Source of the DNA: an uncultured Porphyromonadaceae bacterium
GTDB lineage: Bacteria > Bacteroidota > Bacteroidia > Bacteroidales > Muribaculaceae
Length of the DNA: 64,000 nucleotides
NCBI GenBank assembly: GCA_900540205.1
Contig: UQER01000001.1
Span: 1-64,000 of the forward strand
Direction: 5' to 3'
This document shows positions 1-7,544 of this stretch, piece by piece (positions within the stretch are counted from its first letter, which is position 1; every line of letters starts with the position of its first letter). Below the pieces are notes generated by a model, which saw only the letters and a list, made by a program, of their open reading frames with translations, had not been told where the DNA came from and did not search any database. Position numbers and translations under genes: made by a program.

Positions 1-408
1 TAGTGGCGATATACCGCCGTCGTTGGCAGATTGAGTCGCTTTTCAAACAGATAAAGCAGAACTTTCCTCTGAGATATTTCTATGGAGAAAGCGCAAACGC
101 CATCAAAATCCAGATCTGGGTTACACTCATCGCAAATCTGTTGCTTTCCGTCTTGCAAAGCAAGCTGAAAAGGCGATGGAGCTTCTCCGGCCTCGCCACA
201 ATCGTGCGAATTGTACTGATGTATTACCTCAATCTCGAAAAGTTCCTCAATCAACCCGATGCTGATCTGAATATCATGCTTGCCGAGGCTTCTGAATCAC
301 CTCCTCTATAGCCTGAATTTGACTAAGGGGGCTTGGCCAAAACAAAAAGTAAGCCCAACTTCTACTTATCAGAAAGTTGGACTCATTGCTTTATGGTTTA
401 GCGGACAG
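1..408 (+). mobile_element. Right end of an IS4-family insertion sequence (left end outside window)
   Basis: The segment holds the 3' part of a transposase gene followed by about 95 bases of non-coding IS end. The right boundary is placed near 408 because the ACR3 reading frame on the minus strand stops matching its family just there and runs into a stop (VR*) encoded by IS sequence. The outermost bases read CTGTCCGCTAAACC on the minus strand and are a candidate terminal repeat, but the other end is not visible, so repeat and target duplication cannot be confirmed. It is a different element from the one at 19459-20779. Confidence 0.7.
3..311 (+). CDS. IS4-family transposase, C-terminal part
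   Basis: This is the 3' end of a DDE transposase whose start lies left of the window; the listed first codon is internal. The stretch YRRRWQIESLFKQIK fits the IS4 signature Y-x2-R-x3-E-x6-K exactly, and its E is the third catalytic acidic residue. The following ANAIKIQIWVTLIANLLL is typical of the last helices of these enzymes. The first two catalytic Asp residues are off the window, so activity cannot be judged. The gene is convergent with the ars operon and belongs to the element that truncated ACR3. Confidence 0.85.
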   Translation: MAIYRRRWQIESLFKQIKQNFPLRYFYGESANAIKIQIWVTLIANLLLSVLQSKLKRRWSFSGLATIVRIVLMYYLNLEKFLNQPDADLNIMLAEASESPPL

Positions 409-979
409 TAATAGATAGTATTAGTGTCGCCCAAGGAATAGCGATACCTCCGATACCGAGAAGGAATCCTACTATCGGAACATAAGCCACCAGAATTATA
501 AGGTCATTTACCGCGACCTGAACAAGTGTATAGGCCGCATCTCCCTTTGTAAGATAACTCCATACAAACACCATCGCGGTGCATGGAGCAGCGCCAAGAA
601 GAACAGCACCAGCAAGATATTGGTCGGCAAGTGCTGTTGGAATAAATGTCTTAAATACTACGAAGAAGAAGAACCAGGCAATGCCAAACATGGTAAACGG
701 CTTTATAAGCCAGTTGGTGACACAGGTTATCAGTATTCCTTTCGGACGCTTACCGACGTTCCTGACACTCTGGAAATCCACCTTGAGCATCATGGGATAA
801 ATCATCAGCCATATCAGGACAGCGATAGGGATGGATACATTGGCATACTCCCATTTACCCAATGTCTCAGGTACAGCGGGGATCCATTGACCGATGGCAA
901 TACCGGCAATGATGCAAAGCGTAACCCATATTGTAAGGTATCGCTCAAAAAATCCTATCCCTTTGTTTTCCTTACTCAT
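398..979 (-). pseudogene. ACR3-type arsenite efflux permease, truncated by IS
   Basis: ACR3 (ArsB/BASS family) permeases export arsenite across the inner membrane using the proton motive force. The visible 190 or so residues contain the N-terminal helices with family hallmarks: YANVSIPIAVLIWLMIYPMM, the GAAPCTAMVFVWSYLTKGD segment with the conserved Cys, and VNDLIIL. A full ACR3 has about 350 residues, so roughly half is missing; the frame ends at ITVR* where IS sequence begins. The start overlaps the arsC stop by four bases (ATGA), so it was the last gene of the ars operon. The missing half may lie beyond the IS, left of the window. The protein is probably inactive. Confidence 0.85.
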
Positions 980-1392
980 TTCAAATTCTTCTTATAAAAT
1001 TCTTCGAATCGGTCCTTTATTTCGTCACGCACACGACGAAATTCGCTCATGATGTAGTCTTCAGAGCCGACAGCATCGGAGGGATCATCGAAACCGATAT
1101 GAATACGATGCTTTACATTGCCGACGAATGACGGGCAACTTTCGTTGGCGCCTCCGCATACAGTTATCACATAGTCCCAGGACTCCTTAAGGTATTCATC
1201 AACATTGTGCGGCGTATGGCCGCTGATGTCGATGCCTCTTTCCTTCATTACCTCTATGGCACGAGGATTGACTCTTTCAGCCGGTCTCGTTCCTGCTGAA
1301 AATACCTTTATATTCGGGTCAAACGACTGGAGGAAGCCGTGAGCCATCTGACTGCGGCAACTGTTGCCGGTACATAGAATCAATACTTTCAT
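976..1392 (-). CDS. arsC: Arsenate reductase, low-molecular-weight phosphatase type
   Basis: Thioredoxin-coupled ArsC reduces arsenate to arsenite in the cytoplasm. The N-terminal MKVLILCTGNSCRSQMAHG carries the P-loop C-x5-R (CTGNSCRS) with the nucleophilic Cys. A further Cys pair lies in VCGGANESCP, fitting the redox relay of this class, and DDPSD matches the general-acid loop. At 138 residues it has the usual family length. It starts 12 bases after the permease stop and its own stop overlaps the ACR3 start. With ACR3 broken, exported arsenite would have to leave by another permease in the operon. Confidence 0.93.
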   Translation of the reverse strand: MKVLILCTGNSCRSQMAHGFLQSFDPNIKVFSAGTRPAERVNPRAIEVMKERGIDISGHTPHNVDEYLKESWDYVITVCGGANESCPSFVGNVKHRIHIGFDDPSDAVGSEDYIMSEFRRVRDEIKDRFEEFYKKNLK

Positions 1393-1404
1393 TTTTCATT
1401 CGAT

Positions 1405-2745
1405 TTAGAAGAAATAGCCATATACCCACCCTGAGATTGTGGCCATGACGATTACCAAAGCGACATAAATCACTGTCTTTTTCGTACCCATCACACTGCG
1501 TATGACAAGCATATTCGGAAGCGACAGTGATGGTCCGGCAAGCAACAGAGCAAGAGCGGGGCCTTTACCCATGCCGGATGCGAGCAATCCCTGAATAATC
1601 GGCACTTCGGTAAGAGTGGCGAAATACATAAACGCTCCAGTGAAACTCGCGAAGAAGTTAGACAATAACGAATTGCCACCGACAGCCCATTCAACCCAAC
1701 TGTTGGGAATAATACCGGGCAGCTCTATACCGTCATGCGTTGAACCGAGCAGGAATCCCGCTGTCAATACTCCGACGGCAAGCAGCGGCAATATCAGTTT
1801 GGCGAATCCCCATGACGACAACGCCCACTCCCTGTTTTCATCATCGTTTTTGTCGCATAGCAATATGATTGCAAGTACAGCGACAGAAACTATCATAGGC
1901 ACAAGGGGAGCCAGTTTTGCATCGGGAATGAAAACATTTGCGATGAAAGCTGAAATCGCGACGGCGACAGCACCGATGATAATCCATCGGGCTTTCAGGT
2001 GGAGTATCTTCACAAGAATCACACACAGACCTATTGCAAGGGCTGATGTTATCCACCATTTAGCCCCATAGATAGCAGCCCAGATACCACGGTCGATTGC
2101 CGCTGGTGCGCCCCAGTTGGCAAACACAAGGATTGCCACGAGAGTAAAGAAGAACACAGCGGTCTGCCAAAGCGGGCGTTTCTCCGGCGGTGGGACGATA
2201 TTCATCTGTGCAGCCTCCTTATCCCGTTCTTCCTTACGGAAGATAAACGACATAACAAGACCGATTACCACAGCGAAGGTAACGGCACCGATTACACGGG
2301 CAAGTCCCATCTCAAGTCCGAGGATACGGGCTGTAAGGATTATCGAGAGTATGCTGATGGCCGGACCGGAATATAGAAACGCTATAGCCGGACCAAGCCC
2401 CGCTCCACGTTTGTAAATGCTGGTAAACAATGGGAGAATAGTGCATGAACACACGGCAAGGATGCCTCCCGATACTGAAGCCACGGTATATGACACCCAT
2501 TTCTTTGCATTTGCACCGAAATATTTTAACACCGCTCCCTGACTTACGAACACAGCAATCACACCGGCTATGAAAAACGCAGGGAGAAGACAGAGTACGA
2601 TATGCTCACGGGCATACCATTTTGTGAGGTCAAGAGTTGAGTGTATGGCTGTCAACAGCGTTTCACTGTTGACTGGCATGAAGAACGCTGTCAGAAATAT
2701 GACAACAGTCCATATTAGAAATTTAACATCCTTTCTTGTGTTCAT
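1405..2745 (-). CDS. ArsP/PF03773-type permease
   Basis: An integral membrane protein of 446 residues with about ten hydrophobic segments. The CSCTILPLFTSIYKRGAGLGPAIAFLYSGPAIS segment (positions about 97-130, shown here as the CSCTILPLF motif and the following GAGLGPAIAF) and the second-half repeat GKGPALALLLAGPSLSLPN are hallmarks of the two-repeat permease family that includes the organoarsenical exporter ArsP. Its place between a thioredoxin-like protein and arsC supports a role in arsenical or metalloid export. Known ArsP proteins export trivalent organoarsenicals; substrate here is inference. A predicted cytoplasmic loop around residues 170-190 is rich in charged residues. Confidence 0.82.
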   Translation of the reverse strand: MNTRKDVKFLIWTVVIFLTAFFMPVNSETLLTAIHSTLDLTKWYAREHIVLCLLPAFFIAGVIAVFVSQGAVLKYFGANAKKWVSYTVASVSGGILAVCSCTILPLFTSIYKRGAGLGPAIAFLYSGPAISILSIILTARILGLEMGLARVIGAVTFAVVIGLVMSFIFRKEERDKEAAQMNIVPPPEKRPLWQTAVFFFTLVAILVFANWGAPAAIDRGIWAAIYGAKWWITSALAIGLCVILVKILHLKARWIIIGAVAVAISAFIANVFIPDAKLAPLVPMIVSVAVLAIILLCDKNDDENREWALSSWGFAKLILPLLAVGVLTAGFLLGSTHDGIELPGIIPNSWVEWAVGGNSLLSNFFASFTGAFMYFATLTEVPIIQGLLASGMGKGPALALLLAGPSLSLPNMLVIRSVMGTKKTVIYVALVIVMATISGWVYGYFF

Positions 2746-2767
2746 AACAATCCATGTTGTGTTCAGA

Positions 2768-3178
2768 TTATATTCCGAGGGCTTTCTTCACTTCGTCAGC
2801 TGTCGGAACGTGTCCCTTGATTTTTACCGTCCCGTCAACGACCACCGCCGGTGTCGTCATAATGTTGTAGCTCATCATCTCGGCTATATCCTCGATTTTG
2901 GATAGCTTGACGGGGAGATGATTTTCTGCGATTACGCGCTCTACCACTTTATATGTTTCCTTGCATTTTGAACAACCCGGACCAAGCACGATAACCTCTT
3001 TGGCTTCCCCTCCGGCTGTAGCAGTGCAGCAGGAAGAAGAAGTCTCGGAACCACATCCGCAAGAGGCCTGCGGTTTGTCATCATCTTCGACGATGATATT
3101 GTCGCCACACGAGCATTTGGGCTTTGAAGAGAAGAGATTAGCCCAGAATCCTTTTTTGTTTTCTTTGTTATTTCCCAT
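2768..3178 (-). CDS. Small thioredoxin-like protein of the ars operon
   Basis: The C-terminal 80 residues form a glutaredoxin-like redox fold with the active-site motif GPGCSKCKETYK (CxxC), of the type seen in TM0996/MTH895 small thioredoxins. The N-terminal half is charged and Cys-rich (KCSCGD, SCGCG, SSSCC), which could bind thiophilic metalloids. I chose the start at 3178 (MGNNKENKKGF) instead of an upstream in-frame codon because the extra residues look non-coding and would overlap the ArsG start region. It is cytosolic by lack of a signal peptide. In similar operons such a protein sits beside the PF03773 permease and probably hands electrons or arsenical to it; that function is inference. 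Confidence 0.8.
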   Translation of the reverse strand: MGNNKENKKGFWANLFSSKPKCSCGDNIIVEDDDKPQASCGCGSETSSSCCTATAGGEAKEVIVLGPGCSKCKETYKVVERVIAENHLPVKLSKIEDIAEMMSYNIMTTPAVVVDGTVKIKGHVPTADEVKKALGI

Positions 3179-3230
3179 TTGTTTTATTATTTGTTTTTCG
3201 CCTTTTGGCGAACATGATCTGTAAAATTTT

Positions 3231-3938
3231 TTAGAAGAACATAGTAACGCAGTAATACACACCGACACCTATAAACAGAATACCGACAATGATATTGAGC
3301 CATTTCTGAATAGTGCGCAGTTTGCCGTAGAACTCACCGACCTTTTCAACGCTGAACGCGAGAATCCATGCTACTGCAAGCACCGGGAGAGCGGTGGCAA
3401 CAGCAAACAACACAGGCAGAAGCCATCCTACACTTGCAGTAACCGACATCGGTATAAGCATCCCGAAATACAGTACACCGCTTGACGGACAGAAAGCCAT
3501 CGCAAACAGAACTCCAAGCAATAAGGCACCCCAGCCACCTTTGCGGGCAAGTCCTTCACCGTTGCCGCCGAAGCCGAACTGAGGCAGATTGAGCTTATGC
3601 CCGAACAGCATGAAAAGCCCGATAAGCAGCAACAGCGGCCCAATCAGCAGCTCGCCCCATTTCCCTATTGCCTTTTGTATCCCGAACACGCTTGCACCCT
3701 CTTTCAGAATAGAGATAAGGATGACGCCAAGGATGGTATATGAGACAACTCGTCCTAAAGTGTAAAGGACACCATTACGGAAAATACGTCTGCGGTTCTC
3801 TATATCCTTGCTGATGTAGCCTATTGCAGCTATGTTGGTGGCAAGCGGACACGGTGAGATAGCAGTGAGCAATCCGAGAAGGAACGCGGTCAGAGCCGGA
3901 GCAGTGCTATTGTCAAGTAAAGTCTGTAACCAGTCCAT
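3231..3938 (-). CDS. ArsG-type permease of the DsbD/CcdA fold
   Basis: A 235-residue polytopic membrane protein with about six to seven helices of the cytochrome-c-biogenesis (DsbD/CcdA) transmembrane type: GLLTAISPCPLATNIAAIGYISKD near the N-terminus and AFCPSSGVLYFGMLIPMS in the second repeat, both with a conserved Cys-Pro. Proteins of this shape next to an ArsF-like thioredoxin are annotated as aromatic aminobenzylarsenical efflux permeases (ArsG). It starts one base inside the stop of the upstream gene (TAATG), so translation is coupled. The alternative is a plain thiol-disulfide electron transporter for the neighbouring lipoprotein. Confidence 0.78.
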   Translation of the reverse strand: MDWLQTLLDNSTAPALTAFLLGLLTAISPCPLATNIAAIGYISKDIENRRRIFRNGVLYTLGRVVSYTILGVILISILKEGASVFGIQKAIGKWGELLIGPLLLLIGLFMLFGHKLNLPQFGFGGNGEGLARKGGWGALLLGVLFAMAFCPSSGVLYFGMLIPMSVTASVGWLLPVLFAVATALPVLAVAWILAFSVEKVGEFYGKLRTIQKWLNIIVGILFIGVGVYYCVTMFF

Positions 3939-4363
3939 TATTTCAATGATTGGCGGATTTTGTCTGCAAGACCTTTCTTGAAGCCGTCAGGATTTTTACG
4001 GGCGTTCCCGAAGCCAAACTCAGTGAGGTTGTTACGGCTCTCCTTACCGTCTTTCCATTTGTTGACAAAGAGAGAAGACCATGTAACTTCGTATTTGTCG
4101 GCGATTTTTTCTCCCTCTGGGGTAGATATATCCACGGTCTTGAATACGACAGTGCCGTTTTTCATCTCGTTTGCAAAGAGAGTATTTACTACCTCTTTAG
4201 CGTTTTTCTCGATAGCCATGCAGGTGGCACAGCGTTGTTTGCCGTGGAAATATATCACTTCCACTCTATCCTTTTCAGGAGATTTCGCAGCGGCGGTATT
4301 ATCCCCGCTTCCGCACGACACCAGCCCTATCATAAGGGCGAAAAACATCAGTAACTTTTTCAT
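3938..4363 (-). CDS. ArsF-like thioredoxin-fold lipoprotein
   Basis: The 141-residue protein begins with a lipoprotein signal (MKKLLMFFALMIGLVSCGSGD, lipid-attached Cys about residue 17), so it sits on the periplasmic side. The mature part is a thioredoxin-like domain with the motif GKQRCATCMAIEK (CxxC) and a VFKTVDISTPEGEKIADKYEVTWSS strand/helix pattern. The family is known as the nitrophenyl-compound nitroreductase subunit ArsF of arsEFG-type operons. It is coupled to the ArsG-like permease that follows. Whether it reduces aromatic arsenicals in this organism is inference from context. Confidence 0.75.
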   Translation of the reverse strand: MKKLLMFFALMIGLVSCGSGDNTAAAKSPEKDRVEVIYFHGKQRCATCMAIEKNAKEVVNTLFANEMKNGTVVFKTVDISTPEGEKIADKYEVTWSSLFVNKWKDGKESRNNLTEFGFGNARKNPDGFKKGLADKIRQSLK

Positions 4364-4428
4364 GTGATTATCATTTAATTTAGATTGTTATTTGCCGAAT
4401 TACGAACATCGAAAATAAAAAATAGTGC

Positions 4429-4758
4429 TTACGAGCAGCAGCTATTCTTTTTTGAGGGACAGCAGTCGTCAAGCATCTGTGAAAACAGTTGCCGGGCAAG
4501 TTTCCAGTTCTCCACGTTGATGCAATACTTTACTTTTGGCGGCTCGATGGTGCCTTGTATCAGACCGGCCTCCTTCAACTCGCTCAGATGCTGCGATACT
4601 GTGGCTTTCGCAATCGGAAGCACCTCATGTATATCTCCAAAGAAACATTCGTTTCTCTGAGCGAGAAAATTGAGAATCGCTATCCGCGTGGGATGCCCCA
4701 TCGCTTTTGCAAACCTCGCAAGACGCTCCTGTTCGGGTGTTATCTCTAATTTTGCCAT
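4429..4758 (-). CDS. arsR: ArsR-family arsenic-responsive repressor
   Basis: A 109-residue winged-helix repressor: residues about 15-85 carry the ArsR HTH (FAKAMGHPTRIAILNFL, then KATVSQHLSELKEAGLI). The C-terminus has two Cys pairs (DDCCPSKKNSCCS), candidates for trivalent arsenic binding; a further Cys is in NECFFGD. It is the first gene of the operon and is preceded by a near-ideal promoter at 4781-4812, so autoregulation is expected. A 65-base gap separates it from the ArsF-like gene. Confidence 0.93.
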   Translation of the reverse strand: MAKLEITPEQERLARFAKAMGHPTRIAILNFLAQRNECFFGDIHEVLPIAKATVSQHLSELKEAGLIQGTIEPPKVKYCINVENWKLARQLFSQMLDDCCPSKKNSCCS

Positions 4759-4780
4759 ATCAATTTTTATTTGTTGTTCG

Positions 4781-4812
4781 CAAAATTACAAACAATATTT
4801 GATATATCCAAA
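4781..4812 (-). promoter_or_regulatory. Bacteroidetes-type promoter of the ars operon
   Basis: On the minus strand TTTG (4809-4812) is followed by exactly 20 bases and TAATTTTG (4781-4788), matching the Bacteroidetes consensus TTTG-N19/21-TAnnTTTG. It lies 23 bases before the arsR start. The spacer is AT-rich with a short dyad (ATATCAAATATT), a plausible ArsR operator. Confidence 0.8.
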
Positions 4813-4929
4813 CATAGCGATGATTTTTGAAGCAAGTAAAGTCTCATGTGTCTAACGTGATGTTAAATGGCATTAAATAATCCGGCACCACTAAGTTGTC
4901 AGAACATCGTATCATTTGATGCCAACAAA

Positions 4930-4971
4930 ACACCCAATATTACTGCCATTTCTGGGTGTAATATTGGGTGT
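4930..4971. repeat. Perfect 14-bp inverted repeat beside tRNA-Ser
   Basis: ACACCCAATATTAC (4930-4943) is repeated as its exact reverse complement at 4958-4971 with a 14-base spacer that itself repeats the ACACCCA word. It lies about 35 bases from the 3' end of tRNA-Ser. Such repeats next to a tRNA 3' end are common as recombinase arm sites of integrated elements; no integrase gene is visible in the window, so this is only a candidate attachment-site remnant. Confidence 0.45.
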
Positions 4972-5006
4972 AGATTCTGTAAATGCTTGATAAGCAAGCT
5001 AATTTG

Positions 5007-5093
5007 CGGAAAGACAGGGATTCGAACCCTGGGTACCCGTAAGGGTACAACGGTTTTCGAGACCGTCCCGATCGACCACTCCGGCATCTTTCC
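5007..5093 (-). tRNA. tRNA-Ser (anticodon CGA)
   Basis: The reverse complement folds as a class II tRNA: acceptor GGAAAGA paired with TCTTTCC, anticodon stem GACGG/CCGTT around loop CTCGAAA (anticodon CGA), a long variable arm (GTACCC TTAC GGGTAC) and T-arm AGGGTTCGAATCCCT. The long variable arm is specific for Ser/Leu/Tyr and CGA decodes UCG. No CCA is encoded. The 3' end faces the ars region, the usual orientation for integration of elements. Confidence 0.95.
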
Positions 5094-5431
5094 TCGGGTT
5101 TTGCACCGCAAAGGTACAAAAGTTTTTCGTCATGGCGAAATTTTTTTAGCGGTTTCGATGACGGAGTGCGGTATTTTTTTACCCATTTTTTAACGACACG
5201 CACCTCGGAGAGGTGCACTCTCTTTACTCGCGTGTACCTCATGATGCGCAGCGCTTTCATGAGGTTAACCATGGCCCATCGCCTCCGGCGATAGCATGAG
5301 ACGCTTATTGAATGTTATGTCGGTGTGGCTATGCGGGCCTCCTTTATCACCTTATTCCTTGACTTAGTGACATTGTGCCTTTGACATGTGAAACAACATT
5401 GATTAACTGAATATCAGCACCCGATGGCTTC

Positions 5432-5454
5432 ACATGCCGAAGGCATGTCCCTAC
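5432..5454 (-). repeat. REP-like hairpin with GTAGGG head
   Basis: Read on the minus strand the sequence is GTAGGGACATGCC-TTC-GGCATGT: a GTAG head followed by a 7-bp stem (ACATGCC/GGCATGT). The same design, with different stem sequences, recurs at 26861, 26914, 32434, 32599, 58427 and 58505. Confidence 0.6.
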
Positions 5455-5545
5455 AACCTAATGGGTTACACTTGTGCCGATACCGAGCGAATGCACTGCC
5501 ATTCCGGATTGACAGTATACTCCCGCTCACTTGCGTGCCATGCAA

Positions 5546-5582
5546 AAGGGCGCATCATCCCGGATGGATGAATGCGCCCTTC
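5546..5582 (-). terminator. Rho-independent terminator after secG
   Basis: On the minus strand the arms AAGGGCGCAT and ATGCGCCCTT pair around a loop containing CCGGGATG, followed by TTTT. It lies about 40 bases past the secG stop and ends the five-gene operon that starts with the acyltransferase. Confidence 0.75.
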
Positions 5583-5619
5583 ATGTGGTGCGTTATGGTA
5601 AGGTTAACAGATTGGCGGT

Positions 5620-6030
5620 TTAGTTGGCTGCGGGAGCTTCGGCGGGAGCCTCTTCTGCGGCTACCTCAACGGCCTCAACAGCTTCGGCTGCGGCGGCTTC
5701 GCCTTCGGCAGCCGGAGTGGCAGCCTCAACGGGGGTGTTATATTCGGTGCCGGCCACGGTGGGGATTTCGGTGACGGGCTTAACGCGCGAACCGCTCTGA
5801 ACCACGTTGCGGGGCATTACGAATACGGAAATAATCGACAGCAGGCCGACGATGGCAGCCAGTGTCCATGTTGCTTTTTCAATAAAATCGTTTGTGCGGC
5901 GAACGCCCATGATCTGGTTTGAACCGGCAAATGAGGAGCTGAGACCTCCGCCTTTCGATTTTTGTACGAGAACCACTACGATAAGCAGAATCGACACAAA
6001 AACTGTGAGAATGATGATAAGTGTGTACAT
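5620..6030 (-). CDS. secG: Preprotein translocase subunit SecG
   Basis: SecG is the small non-essential subunit of the SecYEG channel in the inner membrane. Residues 1-22 (MYTLIIILTVFVSILLIVVV) and about 52-72 (ATWTLAAIVGLLSIISVFVM) are the two membrane spans; between them LVQKSKGGGLSSSFAGSNQIMG is the signature cytoplasmic loop. The last 55 residues form an Ala/Glu-rich low-complexity tail (AAAAEAVEAVEVAAEEAPAEA), longer than in many SecG proteins but seen in Bacteroidales. It is the last gene of the operon, before a terminator. Confidence 0.95.
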   Translation of the reverse strand: MYTLIIILTVFVSILLIVVVLVQKSKGGGLSSSFAGSNQIMGVRRTNDFIEKATWTLAAIVGLLSIISVFVMPRNVVQSGSRVKPVTEIPTVAGTEYNTPVEAATPAAEGEAAAAEAVEAVEVAAEEAPAEAPAAN

Positions 6031-6073
6031 TTTATGTTTTTTCTTGTTTTGCTTGAATAAATCTCAAATCGGG

Positions 6074-6922
6074 TTATTGCGGCGAAGATGCGTTGCCGGA
6101 AGCGGCAGAATGCTGTTTGCGGAAGCTCTCAGCAAGCATGACTTTACGTAAAAACCGCAATTGGTCTGCAAAGTAAGCATTTTTTTCCGGTACTGCCAAA
6201 CTTAAACGGCTAAGAATTTCATATGCACGCTCATAACGATGCGTTTTGATATAAATTTTTGCCAGACTCTCGCTCAGCAGGCTGTTTTCGGGGGTGGCTG
6301 GAGCCGAGGGGCGGCGTTCCGGCGCCGGTTGTGGAATGGCAGCAGGCGCCTGGGCGGTCACTTCGGCCGAAGCCTCTGTAGCGGCCGGTTCCATCTCATC
6401 CCGTAGCTCCACCGTGGCATCGGGAGCGGACTGCTTTTGCGAACGGATAAAGCGGTTTATACGCGCCAGCTGCGAATCGCCGGCGGCATCCTCTTCAGCC
6501 GGAACGGCGCCGTCGCGCTCAAGCTGCTGGGCATAGTCGGGCACGGGATTGAAAATCAGTTTTTCAAGCGTGGCGGTTTCTTCGGCCGATTCATTTCCGT
6601 AGGTTTCAAGGAAGCGGTCGATGGTTGTATCGGTCGACGGTTTCGCAGGTTTGGCCTCCGGAGGATAGAAGTTGTCGAACTCGTCGCCGGCTGGATCGGC
6701 CAGCCTGCGTGCGGCATCGGAGCCGGGAACCGACAGGGTTAGTTCTTCAACCAGGCGTTGCCGGTCGGCCTCGTCCAGTCCGGCATAGACCGAACGCAGC
6801 TCCAGAGCTCGGGCAATGGGGAAATAGGGATACTTTTCGCCCAGAGCGCGCAGCCATTCGCCGGCGTCGGGTGCGTCGGGGTTCTCAAGCAGGCATTTCA
6901 GCTTTCGGGCATCGTCGTTCAT
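6074..6922 (-). CDS. Hypothetical protein of the lptE-secG operon
   Basis: A 282-residue cytoplasmic protein without signal peptide or membrane span. The N-terminal 65 residues are helical (EWLRALGEKYPYFPIARALELRS), the middle is Pro/Ala/Glu-rich and probably disordered (residues about 150-225), and the C-terminus has one clear TPR-like helical pair (LAKIYIKTHRYERAYEILSRLSLAVPEKNAYF). Proteins of this kind sit between lptE and secG in other Bacteroidales; no function is known to me. The partnership with envelope assembly is inference from its neighbours. Confidence 0.8.
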   Translation of the reverse strand: MNDDARKLKCLLENPDAPDAGEWLRALGEKYPYFPIARALELRSVYAGLDEADRQRLVEELTLSVPGSDAARRLADPAGDEFDNFYPPEAKPAKPSTDTTIDRFLETYGNESAEETATLEKLIFNPVPDYAQQLERDGAVPAEEDAAGDSQLARINRFIRSQKQSAPDATVELRDEMEPAATEASAEVTAQAPAAIPQPAPERRPSAPATPENSLLSESLAKIYIKTHRYERAYEILSRLSLAVPEKNAYFADQLRFLRKVMLAESFRKQHSAASGNASSPQ

Positions 6923-6984
6923 GGTTATGGAAGCGGATGTGATGAGTTATTGCGGAACTGAGTATAAGCTGCACCGGGAGGGCG

Positions 6985-7524
6985 TCACCAGTTTCCGAGC
7001 GTGGCGTTGAAAATAAGTTCGACAAGTTCTTTTGCAATCTCCTGGCACAGCTGCTCCTGGACGTCGGTGAGCATCTGCGATGCATCGAAATCACGATAGG
7101 CCGAGAAGGACTGGTCTATGTCGTTGGCATCGTTCTTCGAGTCGGTATATTTCACACGCACCGTTATGGTCAGACGCGTTTTGGATGCATATGCATCCTC
7201 GGTGACGGCCTGCGGCGAGAGGTTATAACCGGTGATTTCACCCTCTATGTCAAGGTCGGATGCACCGTCGGTTGTTGTAAGGCGGGTGTTACGGGTGATG
7301 TAGTCCATCAGCTCGTTTTCAAACGTCTGCTGCAGCGGGGCATATACCAGTGCCGCACGGATGGGGAACTCCCCGACATGGATGGTGCGATAGACAGTGT
7401 AATCAATGGCAGCACCATTGAGCTTGTAGCTTATACGGCAGCTCTGGGGCACCAGAAAGGCCGCCACCAAAAACAGCGGCAACAACAGTTTCTTAATGGC
7501 TGGCAATCGTAACTTTCCTTGCAT
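6985..7524 (-). CDS. lptE: LPS-assembly lipoprotein LptE
   Basis: LptE plugs the LptD barrel in the outer membrane and guides LPS insertion. The protein has an N-terminal hydrophobic segment with lipobox-like end (LVAAFLVPQSC, Cys about residue 29), then the LptE-like domain: CRISYKLNGAAIDYTVYRTIHVGEFP, LQQTFENELMDYITRNTRL and an alternating-strand region (DLDIEGEITGYNLSP). Length 179 is normal for Bacteroidetes LptE. It lies between the sigma-54 activator-like gene (20-base gap) and the hypothetical gene. Confidence 0.88.
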   Translation of the reverse strand: MQGKLRLPAIKKLLLPLFLVAAFLVPQSCRISYKLNGAAIDYTVYRTIHVGEFPIRAALVYAPLQQTFENELMDYITRNTRLTTTDGASDLDIEGEITGYNLSPQAVTEDAYASKTRLTITVRVKYTDSKNDANDIDQSFSAYRDFDASQMLTDVQEQLCQEIAKELVELIFNATLGNW

Positions 7525-7544
7525 ATGTGGTGTCTTGATTAGTT

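Larger units (their letters stand above)
5094..5619. other. Intergenic region with palindromes, REP and terminator
   Basis: No convincing gene is present in this 526-base gap between tRNA-Ser and secG. It holds several short palindromes (for example CACCTCGGAGAGGTG and ATCGCCTCCGGCGAT), a REP-like hairpin with GTAGGG head (5432-5454) and the secG terminator (5546-5582). One open frame that enters secG antisense is a shadow. Confidence 0.6.

Noticed and set aside
5424..5774. 116-codon plus-strand frame upstream of and into secG
   Set aside because: It crosses a REP hairpin and terminator and is antisense to SecG; no coding signal.
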